Origin: Sunxiuqinia elliptica
Lineage (GTDB): Bacteria; Bacteroidota; Bacteroidia; Bacteroidales; Prolixibacteraceae
DNA length: 64,000 bases
Direction of reading: 5' to 3'
Assembly: GCF_900113005.1 (NCBI RefSeq)
Contig: NZ_FONW01000005.1
Location: 62,001 to 126,000, forward strand
Shown here: in pieces, positions 1 through 7,896 of the stretch
Layout of the letters: every line of letters starts with the position of its first letter
How positions within the stretch are numbered: the first letter of the stretch is position 1
The notes under the pieces: generated by a model
The model's database searches: none
What the model was told of the DNA's origin: nothing
What the model saw: the letters and a program-made list of their open reading frames with translations, nothing else
Made by a program: the position numbers and the translations under genes

Positions 1-509
1 GTTTTCTCTGGTGCTTGCATCTCAACAGCTTTAAAAGCAATGGAAGGCGGATAAGAAGAGTGCAGCGGATCTTCCAGCCAAACGCCTCCATCAATAGGCA
101 TGTCGTAGTGCTGGCTTACTTCTTCCCAATGGTGGGCAACATCCGACGGCTTGCTAATGCCCCCGCTGTTGTAACTCCAGTCGGGGAGGAGTCCGCCCAT
201 GCGATATTCAATTTCGAAATAAACACCGTATTCCAGTTGTAGTTTGCGTAGTTGAGGTTCAATTCCCCAACAGGCCGAACAAATGGGATCGGTATAATAA
301 ATAATTCGAACGGGTTTTTGATTGGGGCTGAGCGTTTGCCCTTCCTGCTGGCTTGATTGACCAGGAAGTTCACATAGTCCGGTTTCGGGATCGCACAAAA
401 GTGGGTTGTTCGTTGTTTGTTTCATAGTGTCTGAATTTTGCTGAGCATGACAAACCGGATGGACGGTCAGAAAAAATAGGATACCGAGCAGCCAAATTGT
501 TTTTGTCAT
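1..509 (-). CDS. DsbA-family thiol oxidoreductase (SpxH/FrnE-like), C-terminus off the left edge
   Basis: I translated this gene from the reverse strand; it runs off the window. Residues 1-23 look like a signal peptide (basic start, hydrophobic core, VCHA then QQ), which would make it a periplasmic or lipid-free secreted thiol protein. An in-frame ATG at 425 (residue 29, MKQTTNNPLLCDPETG) would instead give a cytoplasmic protein like the ClpXP-adaptor SpxH family, whose members usually start NPLLCDPETG. The redox motif is C77-S-A-C80 followed by WGIEPQLRKL, then EYRMGGLLPDW, both typical of this DsbA clade. It is transcribed divergently from an HxlR-type regulator 73 bp away, so joint redox regulation is plausible. 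The family call is firm; cell location is not. Confidence 0.82.
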   Translation of the reverse strand, partial: MTKTIWLLGILFFLTVHPVCHAQQNSDTMKQTTNNPLLCDPETGLCELPGQSSQQEGQTLSPNQKPVRIIYYTDPICSACWGIEPQLRKLQLEYGVYFEIEYRMGGLLPDWSYNSGGISKPSDVAHHWEEVSQHYDMPIDGGVWLEDPLHSSYPPSIAFKAVEMQAPEK

Positions 510-562
510 TTTGTTGTTTGTTTAATTATTTTCGAGGCAAATTTCAGCAATCATTTCATACG

Positions 563-575
563 AGTCAATTAGTCA
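563..575. promoter_or_regulatory. direct repeat AGTCA-ATT-AGTCA in the DsbA/HxlR divergent spacer
   Basis: The 73-bp spacer between the two divergent start codons contains the direct repeat AGTCA-N3-AGTCA just before the HxlR start. HxlR regulators commonly bind their own divergent promoter, so this is a candidate operator. Direct repeats are less typical than dyads for this family, hence the low confidence. Confidence 0.3.
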
Positions 576-582
576 GAAAATT

Positions 583-897
583 ATGACCACCATAAAAAAC
601 ACATGTGCGCAAGCTCCTTGCCCCGCCGAGGGCTTGTTGAAGAGCCTTTCAGGAAAGTGGAAGCCGCAGGTATTTCGACTGGCTGTTGAGGGGCCCTTAC
701 GATTTAATTCTTTGTTGCGCCAACTGGAGGGAGCCAGCAAGCAATCGCTTTCGGTTGCTTTAAAAGAGTTGGAAGAGCAAGACATTTTGCAGCGGACGGT
801 CGTTCAGGAGAAACCTTTGCATGTAGAGTATTACTTGACCGAAAAAGGACAGGCCCTCATTCCCGTGTTTAAACAGCTCGAAGTTTTGGGAAGCTAA
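583..897 (+). CDS. HxlR-family winged-helix transcriptional regulator
   Basis: The 104-residue length is normal for HxlR/DUF24 proteins. The signature is clear: CPAEGLLKSLSGKWKPQVF at residues 13-31, then a recognition helix and wing around LEGASKQSLSVALKELEEQDIL, and the ending EYYLTEKGQALIPVFKQL. Two cysteines near the N-terminus (C8 and C13) resemble the thiol switches of HypR and QorR, which sense disulfide or quinone stress. The divergent neighbour is a thiol-disulfide oxidoreductase, which fits a small redox-responsive pair. The target and inducer are inference. Confidence 0.9.
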   Translation: MTTIKNTCAQAPCPAEGLLKSLSGKWKPQVFRLAVEGPLRFNSLLRQLEGASKQSLSVALKELEEQDILQRTVVQEKPLHVEYYLTEKGQALIPVFKQLEVLGS

Positions 898-1095
898 TCG
901 GCTTATTTTTTTTCGAGTTTATTGGTGCCGGAACAGGCATAAGGCTTGTCTGGAAACGATAGATCACCACCTGATTGCCTGAATCAGAAACAGGTTGACC
1001 TTCTTTCAAAATGGCATGGAAAGTGGGACGATGGGAAGAACGATCGTCTAAAGAAATGAGCGAAAAAAGCAGGGGGCTTTTGCCTGCAATAAGGA

Positions 1096-1707
1096 TTAGC
1101 TCAGGATGGTTAAGATGGTGACAAAGATCGTCCAAATACTAATGCCATTGATGAAAAGCAGCTCCGTAGCTCCGTTAATTCCACTTTTCAGAAAAGATAG
1201 CGCCGTAGCCAAAACTACAAGTCCGATGACGATCAGGCCCGATAAGCCTAGAAATTGCTTGTGCTCGATAATGGCAAATTGGTAGGTGACAATGAGCGCG
1301 GGGATCGATAAAAAGACCACAACTGCCAGCAGGTTGTGGAAGAAGCGTTGCAAGGCCGGCGTAAAATTGTCGAGGCTGTAGGGCTTTAAGTTGTGCGGCA
1401 CAAAGGCCAAAAGGGTTAAGGAGGCCACGCAAATATCGATGTACTGCATCAGCTTTTCGTGCTGCCCAAGGTCGTAAAACTCGGAGAGTAGCCAGAAGAA
1501 AGTGTATAAAAGAATGGAGGACGCAAACAGGAGACGTTTATAGCCTTTCGCATATTCCTTGCCATACAAACTTTTGTTACTCAGGAAACTCAGGGTTTGT
1601 GTGTTCAAATCAATTTTGATGTGTTGAATCGATTTCCGAACTGCACCAGGCAGAATACCGGCAAATAAAAATCCAATGAGCAAGATCCCTAGCTTGATCC
1701 AAAACAT
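1096..1707 (-). CDS. multi-pass membrane protein of unknown function
   Basis: A 203-residue hydrophobic protein with about five or six predicted transmembrane helices, spread over the whole length (for example WIKLGILLIGFLFAGILPG at the start and SIWTIFVTILTILS at the end). I chose the ATG at 1707; an upstream TTG at 1734 would add nine residues. No motif identifies a family. The 198 bp between its stop and the HxlR stop has no convincing gene. Nothing in the neighbourhood suggests a role. Confidence 0.6.
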   Translation of the reverse strand: MFWIKLGILLIGFLFAGILPGAVRKSIQHIKIDLNTQTLSFLSNKSLYGKEYAKGYKRLLFASSILLYTFFWLLSEFYDLGQHEKLMQYIDICVASLTLLAFVPHNLKPYSLDNFTPALQRFFHNLLAVVVFLSIPALIVTYQFAIIEHKQFLGLSGLIVIGLVVLATALSFLKSGINGATELLFINGISIWTIFVTILTILS

Positions 1708-1926
1708 GTTGCTTTCAGTTATCAGGTAAAACAATTCACCCTGCTTTTGGCGAAGGTGATTAGATGCAATTAAAATACAAGTTTTTTTTAGTCTGGGAAA
1801 GAGCGGCCGGGTTTCGGGTGTTTTTTTGGGCCAAACTTCTTTTGCTTCCGCTCAAAAGAGGAAGTTAAAAACGTCAGCCTGAAGAATTTCGAACCTACGA
1901 TGGTCTGAATACCGGTCAGCTAATGC

Positions 1927-2307
1927 TTAAAGCTTTTCGAAACGGAGAACAAGTTCCCACTTGGTTTGAGCAACAACGGTGTACTTAAAATTAAGCGGTT
2001 TTAGCGGATAGACTTCGATAACATCCATCAGGCCATTGCTGTTTTGGCCGATGCTCATCATGTAGTTGTTGGTATTTTCGCCTCGGTTGTTGGGGCCAAC
2101 AAACCAAATTCCCATCATGAGTTCGTCACCTGTTGAGTTAGGCCAGTCAACGCTGCAAGCAACCGAGTGACCATCGGCTTGGGTGTAAGCCGAGTTTATG
2201 ACAACTCTATCGATTTTTAGCTGTTGGTCGTCCCAATTAGGATCGCCATCAATTAAGAGGTTTCCGCCAGTGGCGTTAATGCTGATTACGGTACAGGCAT
2301 TTTCCAT
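1927..2307 (-). CDS. hypothetical protein, 126 aa
   Basis: I do not recognise this protein. It has no signal peptide or membrane segment, is rich in Asn, Asp and aromatic residues, and reads as alternating beta strands (WELVLRFEKL at the C-terminus), so a small beta-sandwich or lectin-like fold is possible. Two cysteines are present (C5 and C51). It lies 103 bp downstream of the sialate O-acetylesterase on the same strand, but a hairpin at 2360-2389 lies between them, so cotranscription is uncertain. Confidence 0.5.
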   Translation of the reverse strand: MENACTVISINATGGNLLIDGDPNWDDQQLKIDRVVINSAYTQADGHSVACSVDWPNSTGDELMMGIWFVGPNNRGENTNNYMMSIGQNSNGLMDVIEVYPLKPLNFKYTVVAQTKWELVLRFEKL

Positions 2308-2359
2308 TTTTCTAAATTTATTGGGTTGTTAATGTGTATTTGTCCCCGTTTTCACGAAC

Positions 2360-2389
2360 CCTGACTCTCGCCGTTTGACGAAAGTCAGG
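2360..2389 (-). terminator. possible terminator hairpin after the esterase gene
   Basis: CCTGACT and AGTCAGG form a 7-bp stem, extended by CTCG/CGAA with imperfect pairing, 22 bp beyond the esterase stop on the reverse strand. There is no clean T-run, so termination would be weak. Confidence 0.35.
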
Positions 2390-2410
2390 CACAATTAACA
2401 GTTCAATCAA

Positions 2411-3880
2411 TTAGTTGGATGCTTCTTGCATCTCGGCTCTGGTGGCATCGTTCCAGTTATCGGTACGGAACGAAGAGGCCGGAAGCATATTGGTATCGAA
2501 CAGGGTTCCCTCAAGCCAGTTGCTCCAGCCGTAACGGACTTCAACCGGAGTTGGGACTTGGTCGCTTGATACGAGTATACTTTTTCGGCCTGTAATTTTA
2601 GCCTGAGCTGGGTAGAACACTTTGTCGGGCCCGGCAATTTCAAATCCCTCCAGGTGGGTGGGGGTAAACAGCCCCATTTCGGCATGCTTAAAGTGAAGCA
2701 GCAGGCCACCATCTTTTTCTTCCTTCGATTCGAAAACGGGCCCGTTGCAGTCCACCGTTTCATAGCCATAAGTTTGGTTTAAAGCGAAGTAGAGCAAGCG
2801 ATCAGCCACCTCTTGCTTTTGGGGCGGATGAATGCAATATTCGCTACCAATATCGAGGGTAACGGCCATGCCAGAGTTGGGAATCAGCTCGGCTGATTTT
2901 AACTGAGATTCGCGCAGGAAGGCGGTGTTTTTATAGCTGTTAAACACCTCGTGGTCGTTATACCAAAAAGGAGCAATTTGAACGTAGTAAAAGGGAAAAT
3001 CACCAATTTCCCAACGGGTACGCCAATCTTTCACCATAACGGGGAAAAGTTGGGTATACTTATCTGGCTCATCCCGGTTCGATTCGCCTTGGTACCACAA
3101 AGCACCTTTAATGGTGTAAGGAATCAGAGGGTGAATCATGGCATTGTACAAAGCAGTTGGAATACGGTTAGTGGTCTTGCTGATATCGACCTCGTCCAGA
3201 TCAACTTCCTGGTAGTTGCTCATGGCTTCTTTGCTGATCCAGGCCTGAACGGAACTGCCTCCCCACGAGGTATGGATCATGCCTACCGGAACATCTAAAA
3301 TCTCCTGAAGTTGTTGTCCGAAGAAATAAGCAATGGCACTGAAAGACCGAACATTGCCCGCATGGGCTTGTTCCCAGCCGGTGTATTCTTCAAGGTCGGC
3401 AAGGGGCGTTTTAGCGCCTTTACGAGCGGCGGTAAACAAGCGTAAGTTGGGGTTTGCCGCGTGAGCAATGGCTTTATTGGCTCCAAAAGTTGGTTGTCCG
3501 GCATAGCCATCGAGTGACTGTTGCATGTTCGACTGTCCCGAGCAAAGCCAAACCTCCCCAAAAACAACATTATCGAGGGTGATGTTGGTATCGGAGCTGT
3601 TTATCTTGATGACCTGAGGATCGGTTGAGTTGTTCGTTTTTACTTCAACGCGCCAGTTCCCTTCCTTATCAGCTGTTACCTGCAGCGGTGCAGTTAGCCA
3701 GCTCGCATCGATGTTTAGCTGTTGATTGGCATCAGCCCAGCCCCATAAAACCACGGTTGTATTGCGCTGTAACACCATGTTGGATGATACAATTGCCGGA
3801 AGTTTTACCTTGGCCGTAGCTGCTTGAAAAAACAGCACAGCGAACAGCACTGTTAGTGTCAGTTGGGGTATTCTTTTCAT
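2411..3880 (-). CDS. sialate O-acetylesterase (SASA family), secreted
   Basis: Residues 1-23 form a signal peptide (KRIPQLTLTVLFAVLFFQAATA), so the 489-residue protein is exported. The SASA/SGNH catalytic block GQSNM lies at 115-119 with nucleophile Ser117, after the typical VFGEVWLCS strand. Further blocks follow: TSWGGSSVQAW, GALWYQGESN and the late Asp/His region DIGSEYCIHPPQK. These enzymes remove acetyl esters from the 9-O position of sialic acids or from acetylated plant and algal glycans. No glycosidase or SusCD pair is adjacent, so the substrate cannot be told from context. Confidence 0.92.
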   Translation of the reverse strand: MKRIPQLTLTVLFAVLFFQAATAKVKLPAIVSSNMVLQRNTTVVLWGWADANQQLNIDASWLTAPLQVTADKEGNWRVEVKTNNSTDPQVIKINSSDTNITLDNVVFGEVWLCSGQSNMQQSLDGYAGQPTFGANKAIAHAANPNLRLFTAARKGAKTPLADLEEYTGWEQAHAGNVRSFSAIAYFFGQQLQEILDVPVGMIHTSWGGSSVQAWISKEAMSNYQEVDLDEVDISKTTNRIPTALYNAMIHPLIPYTIKGALWYQGESNRDEPDKYTQLFPVMVKDWRTRWEIGDFPFYYVQIAPFWYNDHEVFNSYKNTAFLRESQLKSAELIPNSGMAVTLDIGSEYCIHPPQKQEVADRLLYFALNQTYGYETVDCNGPVFESKEEKDGGLLLHFKHAEMGLFTPTHLEGFEIAGPDKVFYPAQAKITGRKSILVSSDQVPTPVEVRYGWSNWLEGTLFDTNMLPASSFRTDNWNDATRAEMQEASN

Positions 3881-4117
3881 GATTAAGTAATGTTAGGGTT
3901 TGTATTCGAGGCCTTAAGATCGCACATAAAATGCAATGAGACAAGTGGAAGCTGGAAATAGAGAACAATAAATGACTTGTGCAATTGGCTTATCGCGATA
4001 GAGTAAGGAGACGATTTGATCGCTGATCTTTTGGGCTTAAACTTCATGAATACACGTTTTAAGATGCCCCTTTTCACGAATGGCAAAAGCTTATCCCGCG
4101 GGATGTTTGGTCGATGA

Positions 4118-4777
4118 TCAGCCACGGACGGTTTTTCCTAAAGCTTCCAGAAGCTGAGGTTTATCTTCCAGACCAATCCGGGCAACAGCGTAGAATTCGC
4201 TCATCCAGTCGTCCAGCTTGGCAAAGGCCGCATCTTTCGATTGAGTTGCTTCCTGCGATTCCCCCTTCTCGCGAAGGTAAACAGTGCGTGCGGTTTCCAG
4301 TTCCGAAATTTTGGTCTGGGCCGCCTCAAGTTCATCTGTGGAAATTTTTAGCCGTCCCAGCTTGCTTTGAAGGGCGGTGTCGGTAGTGGCTACCGAGTAG
4401 AATTTCTTGACTGTTTCCAGCCATTTAACGTAAGCTTTTGGAAGTGAGCCGGTGATTCCCAATTGCTCAGCGGTTACCGGATCGTTACGGAAAATTACCT
4501 TGGCTTTTTTCCGATGCAAGGAGTACAGAGCATGCAAATCTGTTTGTTTTAGTTGAAAATCAGCATACGCAGCCGATGTTTCATCATCTTCTGTTTTGTT
4601 CAGATCGTAGGCCAAGCGCGTTGTAGCCAGCAAGGTTTTGCCTTCCCCAATCAAGCTGCTGTCGTAGCCTAAGTCGGCCATAATTGTGGCAATTTGAGGC
4701 TGTGCCTCGGCATTGTCCAGCGCTACCCGGTAGGTCTCCAAAGTAGCGGCTTCTGAATGTCTGGGTCTGGTTGCCAT
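4118..4777 (-). CDS. 219-aa all-helical unknown protein, copy 1
   Basis: I cannot name this family. It is soluble, charged and almost entirely helical, with no signal peptide. A paralogue of the same length sits at 53004-53663 and aligns end to end: SEAA near the N-terminus, KTEDDETSAAYA at about 60-71, HRKKAKV at about 88-94, a Glu-rich middle, then KDAAFAKLD(D/E)WMSEFYAVA and a C-terminus of the form EDxPQLLE(A/S)LGK. Conservation of these blocks shows it is a real protein. Its upstream region carries a 21-bp tandem array, as does that of the paralogue. Low cysteine content and many Lys/Glu suggest a cytoplasmic scaffold or nucleic-acid-associated protein, but that is a guess. Confidence 0.75.
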   Translation of the reverse strand: MATRPRHSEAATLETYRVALDNAEAQPQIATIMADLGYDSSLIGEGKTLLATTRLAYDLNKTEDDETSAAYADFQLKQTDLHALYSLHRKKAKVIFRNDPVTAEQLGITGSLPKAYVKWLETVKKFYSVATTDTALQSKLGRLKISTDELEAAQTKISELETARTVYLREKGESQEATQSKDAAFAKLDDWMSEFYAVARIGLEDKPQLLEALGKTVRG

Positions 4778-4822
4778 AGAACTAAAATTTAGGGTTTATA
4801 ATTAAGCATTTCTGGGAATGCT

Positions 4823-4969
4823 CTTGATTTCAATGTGCTTCAGCTTACTCGTGCCTTGCTTCACGTTTCCCATGGGCTGCTAGGGCTTGCTCATGCGTTG
4901 CTTCATGTTTCCCTTGGGTTGCTTCACCTTGCTCATGTATTGCTTTGCGTTGCCCTTATGTTGCTTCGC
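4823..4969 (-). repeat. 21-bp tandem array upstream of the 219-aa gene (seven units)
   Basis: Seven head-to-tail 21-bp units run from 4969 to 4823 on the reverse strand with no spacer change. The core of each unit is GTGAAGCAAC, and the end is GCAAG or GGAAAC. Units alternate between an A form (ending ATGAGCAAG; 4928-4948, 4886-4906, 4844-4864) and a B form (ending AAGGGAAAC-like; 4949-4969, 4907-4927, 4865-4885), so the underlying repeat is a 42-bp dimer. The array lies within the 5' leader of the 219-aa gene. It has stop codons in every frame, including TAG in the unit at 4865-4885, so it does not encode one peptide. Confidence 0.85.
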
Positions 4970-5194
4970 CCTGCCGTCCTATACTTCCTCCTGATTTTGG
5001 GCCGCTTCGGTTGAAATGCCCCTTTTTTCCGAATCCTTTGTGCTGGCTTCCTGAATGGAGCCAGTGATAACTCCGTCTCGTCCTGTTTCTTAGAACCGAT
5101 TGTTAAATGTAATAAATTCTATTTTGATTAGCAGCATCTTAAGCCTAAAAAATGGAAATGGGGATGGTGGTGGTTGGAGGAGAGGAGTGAAAGC

Positions 5195-5225
5195 CTCTCC
5201 CTACCAGGGGCGTTAGAGGGGAGAG
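5195..5225 (-). terminator. hairpin downstream of the 233-aa gene; rest of the 4778-5230 gap
   Basis: CTCTCCC (5195-5201) pairs with GGGAGAG (5219-5225) just beyond the stop of the 233-aa gene; a competing stem GGAGAGG/CCTCTCC lies at 5179-5200. Together they look like the GC-rich paired hairpins common between Bacteroidota genes. Apart from the 21-bp array, the remaining sequence of this 453-bp gap (about 4991-5178) shows pyrimidine-rich text that may be decayed repeat, and no gene. Confidence 0.4.
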
Positions 5226-5230
5226 CAATT

Positions 5231-5932
5231 TTATTGGTTATTGTTCTTTTTCAATTTTATTATTTCAATATTCTCTTTTTTTACTTCAATCTCTTGATAA
5301 CCATCTTGATCAATAGTGTGCGCATTGGGATTTATTTTTCTATGATAGCTTGAAGCAATAATTTTACCCCAAGGATTCTCAATGAAGGTATTAATCATAT
5401 TAGGATCAAGAGAGCATTTGAGAATCATGGGTTCTCCAATATTTTCAAGCTTGTGTGCAATTTCTGGTATTCTGTATAGGGGAAAATAAACTTGTTCACC
5501 ACCGTAATATTTTAATAACAGTTCTGCACCTCCATTGATTAAAGCATGTTGAGTGAAATTGAAAAAAATTCGGTTATCTCTATTTTTTCCATTTGAATTA
5601 TCAAACTGTCCTTTCCACAGTAATCGTATTTGATCTTGCTCATTCGTTGAGAAGAGATGAAAATGATTTTTAGTAAAACTAGCTCTTATTTCTTGTCCTG
5701 TCCTGATAATGATTCCATGGGTTAAAATATCTTGCTCTAATGCGTTCGTGAAATGAAAGCCAACTATTTTATGTGTGAGGCAGTAATCATTTATCTCAGA
5801 AATCAGATTATTCATTGTTTTATTATTCGCAAAATTTTCAAGAAACTCATAAAATCGAAAATGAGCGTCAAAATCATTTAGTCTTTTAATAAAAGAAACA
5901 GGTAATCCATCTAAATTTTCTAGATTAATCAT
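5231..5932 (-). CDS. unknown AT-rich gene, 233 aa, with possible ADP-ribosyltransferase-like blocks
   Basis: I do not recognise a named family. Conserved-looking blocks are VGFHFTNALEQDILTHGI at about 55-72, RIFFNFTQHAL near 120, and the striking GGAELLLKYYGGEQVYFPL near 134-152, followed by GEPMILKCSL and PWGKIIASSYHRKINP. A HFT near the start of the domain and a later Glu-bearing GGAE/GGE block recall the layout of ART-fold enzymes (DarT, Tpt1 and relatives), but I cannot align the catalytic residues with confidence. The gene is visibly more AT-rich than its neighbours and lies 66 bp downstream of another AT-rich unknown on the same strand, so the two probably form an acquired operon. Confidence 0.6.
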   Translation of the reverse strand: MINLENLDGLPVSFIKRLNDFDAHFRFYEFLENFANNKTMNNLISEINDYCLTHKIVGFHFTNALEQDILTHGIIIRTGQEIRASFTKNHFHLFSTNEQDQIRLLWKGQFDNSNGKNRDNRIFFNFTQHALINGGAELLLKYYGGEQVYFPLYRIPEIAHKLENIGEPMILKCSLDPNMINTFIENPWGKIIASSYHRKINPNAHTIDQDGYQEIEVKKENIEIIKLKKNNNQ

Positions 5933-5998
5933 TGGTTTGATTATGATTTTTACATTTTCTAATGGCTGCTACATTTTGGGGAGTGGTTTATTAAGAGT

Positions 5999-6607
5999 TT
6001 ATTGCTTGAGAAGATAATTTTTATCGGTTATACTTTCATCGTGAGTAATGTTAAAAATCAAGAGTAGTTTTTCTAATATGTCGTGGGGTATATCAGTAGA
6101 ACCTTCATAGTTCAATAATTCAATGCAGTCATTTACAATTGAAGAAGGAACTTTGAGTTCTCTTGCAACAACTTCATATATAATTTTTTCGGAGAAAAGA
6201 AGTTTGCCGTAGAGATCACTACATTTAAGTTTTATTAGATATTTAAAAGTGTATTTATAATGAATGGCATTTCTGAATTTCCTCAATTTTGTATATTCTT
6301 TGAATGGCCTGTTTAACCTTCTATTTAACTTGTCAAGAATCTCTTTTGATGCTCGTAATAAAGAAATCTCTTTTTGGGAAATATTATAATAACAGAGTTG
6401 TTGATCTACTTTTAAGAACTTAAATCGATTCTTTGATATTAGAATTTCGTTCAGTTTAGATTTTTTAATATACTTTCCTGTTCTTTCTTCAAATGCTCCC
6501 CTTATCCCAGGAGTGGAACAATCTCTTGATATCTTTTGCGTAGTTCTCAATAGATACTTATCTATGAGTTCAGAAATATTACATTCTATTTGTTCTTGTT
6601 TATCCAT
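5999..6607 (-). CDS. unknown AT-rich gene, 202 aa, first gene of a two-gene module
   Basis: I do not recognise the family. The protein is basic, helical and lacks membrane segments. I chose the ATG at 6607 (MDKQEQIECN); a TTG at 6667 would add 20 residues in frame. Features to note are a Lys/Arg-rich N-terminal half and KLRKFRNAIHYKY near residue 125. The latter resembles a HEPN-type Arg/Asn...His motif, but the spacing (RN-AI-H, or R-x6-H from the earlier Arg) is not canonical. Codon use and base composition match the downstream 233-aa gene and differ from surrounding genes, which points to joint acquisition. A toxin-antitoxin or defence role is only a possibility. Confidence 0.55.
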   Translation of the reverse strand: MDKQEQIECNISELIDKYLLRTTQKISRDCSTPGIRGAFEERTGKYIKKSKLNEILISKNRFKFLKVDQQLCYYNISQKEISLLRASKEILDKLNRRLNRPFKEYTKLRKFRNAIHYKYTFKYLIKLKCSDLYGKLLFSEKIIYEVVARELKVPSSIVNDCIELLNYEGSTDIPHDILEKLLLIFNITHDESITDKNYLLKQ

Positions 6608-6667
6608 GCTTTTTGTAAGGAGAACATCTCCCTTTTTATTTCTAAATGTGTTAAGTATTTGATGCAA

Positions 6668-7087
6668 GGCGCTATTTAATGCTTACACTTTTCTTATGAT
6701 TTAAAAGTAACCATAAAAAATATGGGAGCTACAGTTGGGAATATGTTTTATAACCCGTTGGGGGTAAGTTGGGACGATTGGGGAAGCGCTAAAGTTTGCC
6801 ATTTTCGGAACCGGAAGGGGGTAAGATGAGAAGTATCGGACAAATCGCATAGAGGAGCTTTTTAGACGGGATGGCTGGATCACATTCAAAATAAATTTGT
6901 GGGCAGCTTATTGGTAGATTCCGAAAACAGTTTGGAACGAGGCGATAGGTCAGGTTGGGAAGCTTTGGGGCAGCTAGCCTTGTTTCGGTGCAAGTAACGC
7001 AAACCACCTCGACATCAGTAAACTGATGACACTCCTCTTTTGGAAGGAGGAAAAAGGGCTTGCTGCTGGCAACGTTTGTATGATTAA
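6668..7087. other. gene-free stretch
   Basis: About 420 bp with no convincing coding region on either strand; the open frames present have no family-like features and poor codon use. It contains a GC-richer segment and a short inverted stretch near 7030-7053 (CCTC...TGGAAGGAGG). It reads as decayed intergenic DNA at the edge of the AT-rich module. Confidence 0.5.
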
Positions 7088-7119
7088 ACCTTTTCCAAGT
7101 TTGAAACTTTGGAAAAGGT
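7088..7119 (-). terminator. terminator of the DJ-1/PfpI gene
   Basis: ACCTTTTCCAA (7088-7098) and TTGGAAAAGGT (7109-7119) form a perfect 11-bp stem with a 10-base loop, 10 bp past the stop of the gene on the reverse strand. This AT-rich palindrome type is common after Bacteroidota genes. Confidence 0.7.
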
Positions 7120-7129
7120 ACCGCCTTTT

Positions 7130-7708
7130 TTATTGTGCCCAAACGCCGTTTTTAAACAGTTGAAACCATTTTTCAATGTTGTCATGGGTATGCAGTTCGA
7201 TGGTTTTAAAAATTTCGCGGGCAAATTCAATGGTGGCAATTCCGTTTGCTGTTATCACTTGCTTGTCGGTTACTGCCAAGGTTTTTTGATAGTGCGCATC
7301 GCCACGGTATTGCGGGGCAATTTCTTTGAGGTAGTTTAAGTCGTTGCTGGTGTGGCGCAGATCGTCCAATAAACCGAGTTGTCCGAGGTAAGTTGTTGCC
7401 GCACAAATTGCCGCAATGGGTTTACCGGCCTGGTGCACACTTCTGGTCAAGGAGTCCAGCTCGGTAATCGCTCTTTTTTCCCAAGCTGTTCCGCCAGGAA
7501 GAACCAGCAAATCAACGGCGGCTGGGTCTATCGTATGAAGCGAGGTGCTTGGCTGTATCGATAATCCGCCCATTGAGCTTACGGATTTCCCATCTACCGA
7601 AAAATAAATCAGCTCAAAGCGTTCACTTCTATTAATCTCGGGGGTGAAGTAAGCGATCTCCCAGTCGGAAAATCCATCAAATAGGAATACATAAATCTTT
7701 TTCTTCAT
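7130..7708 (-). CDS. DJ-1/PfpI family protein (glutamine amidotransferase-like)
   Basis: The 192-residue protein has the single-domain DJ-1/PfpI fold. The first strand KIYVFLFDGFSDWEIAY carries the conserved acidic Glu (E17 in DWE), LLVLPGGTAWEK gives the central turn, and AICAATTYLGQLGLL contains the nucleophile-elbow cysteine. This set matches the YdeA/PfpI-like branch that is often linked to carbonyl stress, glyoxal detoxification or proteolysis. No partner gene is adjacent; the terminator downstream and a 188-bp gap upstream suggest a single-gene transcript. The exact substrate is unknown. Confidence 0.88.
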   Translation of the reverse strand: MKKKIYVFLFDGFSDWEIAYFTPEINRSERFELIYFSVDGKSVSSMGGLSIQPSTSLHTIDPAAVDLLVLPGGTAWEKRAITELDSLTRSVHQAGKPIAAICAATTYLGQLGLLDDLRHTSNDLNYLKEIAPQYRGDAHYQKTLAVTDKQVITANGIATIEFAREIFKTIELHTHDNIEKWFQLFKNGVWAQ

Positions 7709-7896
7709 GCTATTGGTTTTTCTTTGTTTTCTGTCATCATCTCCATCGTATCTCTTTTTCCTTTATTATTTTCATCATTTAGGCTCTGAGTTTAGAACCT
7801 TTTGATTACTATTTCTATCCATAAGACAGAACGGGAGATTAATGCATAATATACGAATTACGATATTGTATGCCTCTGTAATTGCAATTGTTTTTG

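Noticed and set aside
869-1135. Open frame of 88 codons on the reverse strand between the HxlR gene and the membrane protein
   Set aside because: It overlaps the 3' end of the HxlR gene and the 3' end of the membrane-protein gene, has no clear start region, and matches no family I know; it could be a remnant but is not supported.
4823-4969. The 21-bp array as a CRISPR
   Set aside because: Units are directly adjacent without unique spacers and there is no cas gene.
5231-5932. Firm naming of the 233-aa protein as an ADP-ribosyltransferase toxin
   Set aside because: The HFT and GGAE blocks are suggestive only; I could not align a full catalytic set.
6701-7142. Overlapping open frames on the reverse strand upstream of the two-gene AT-rich module
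   Set aside because: Composition and lack of motifs suggest chance; they cross the terminator hairpin at 7088-7119.
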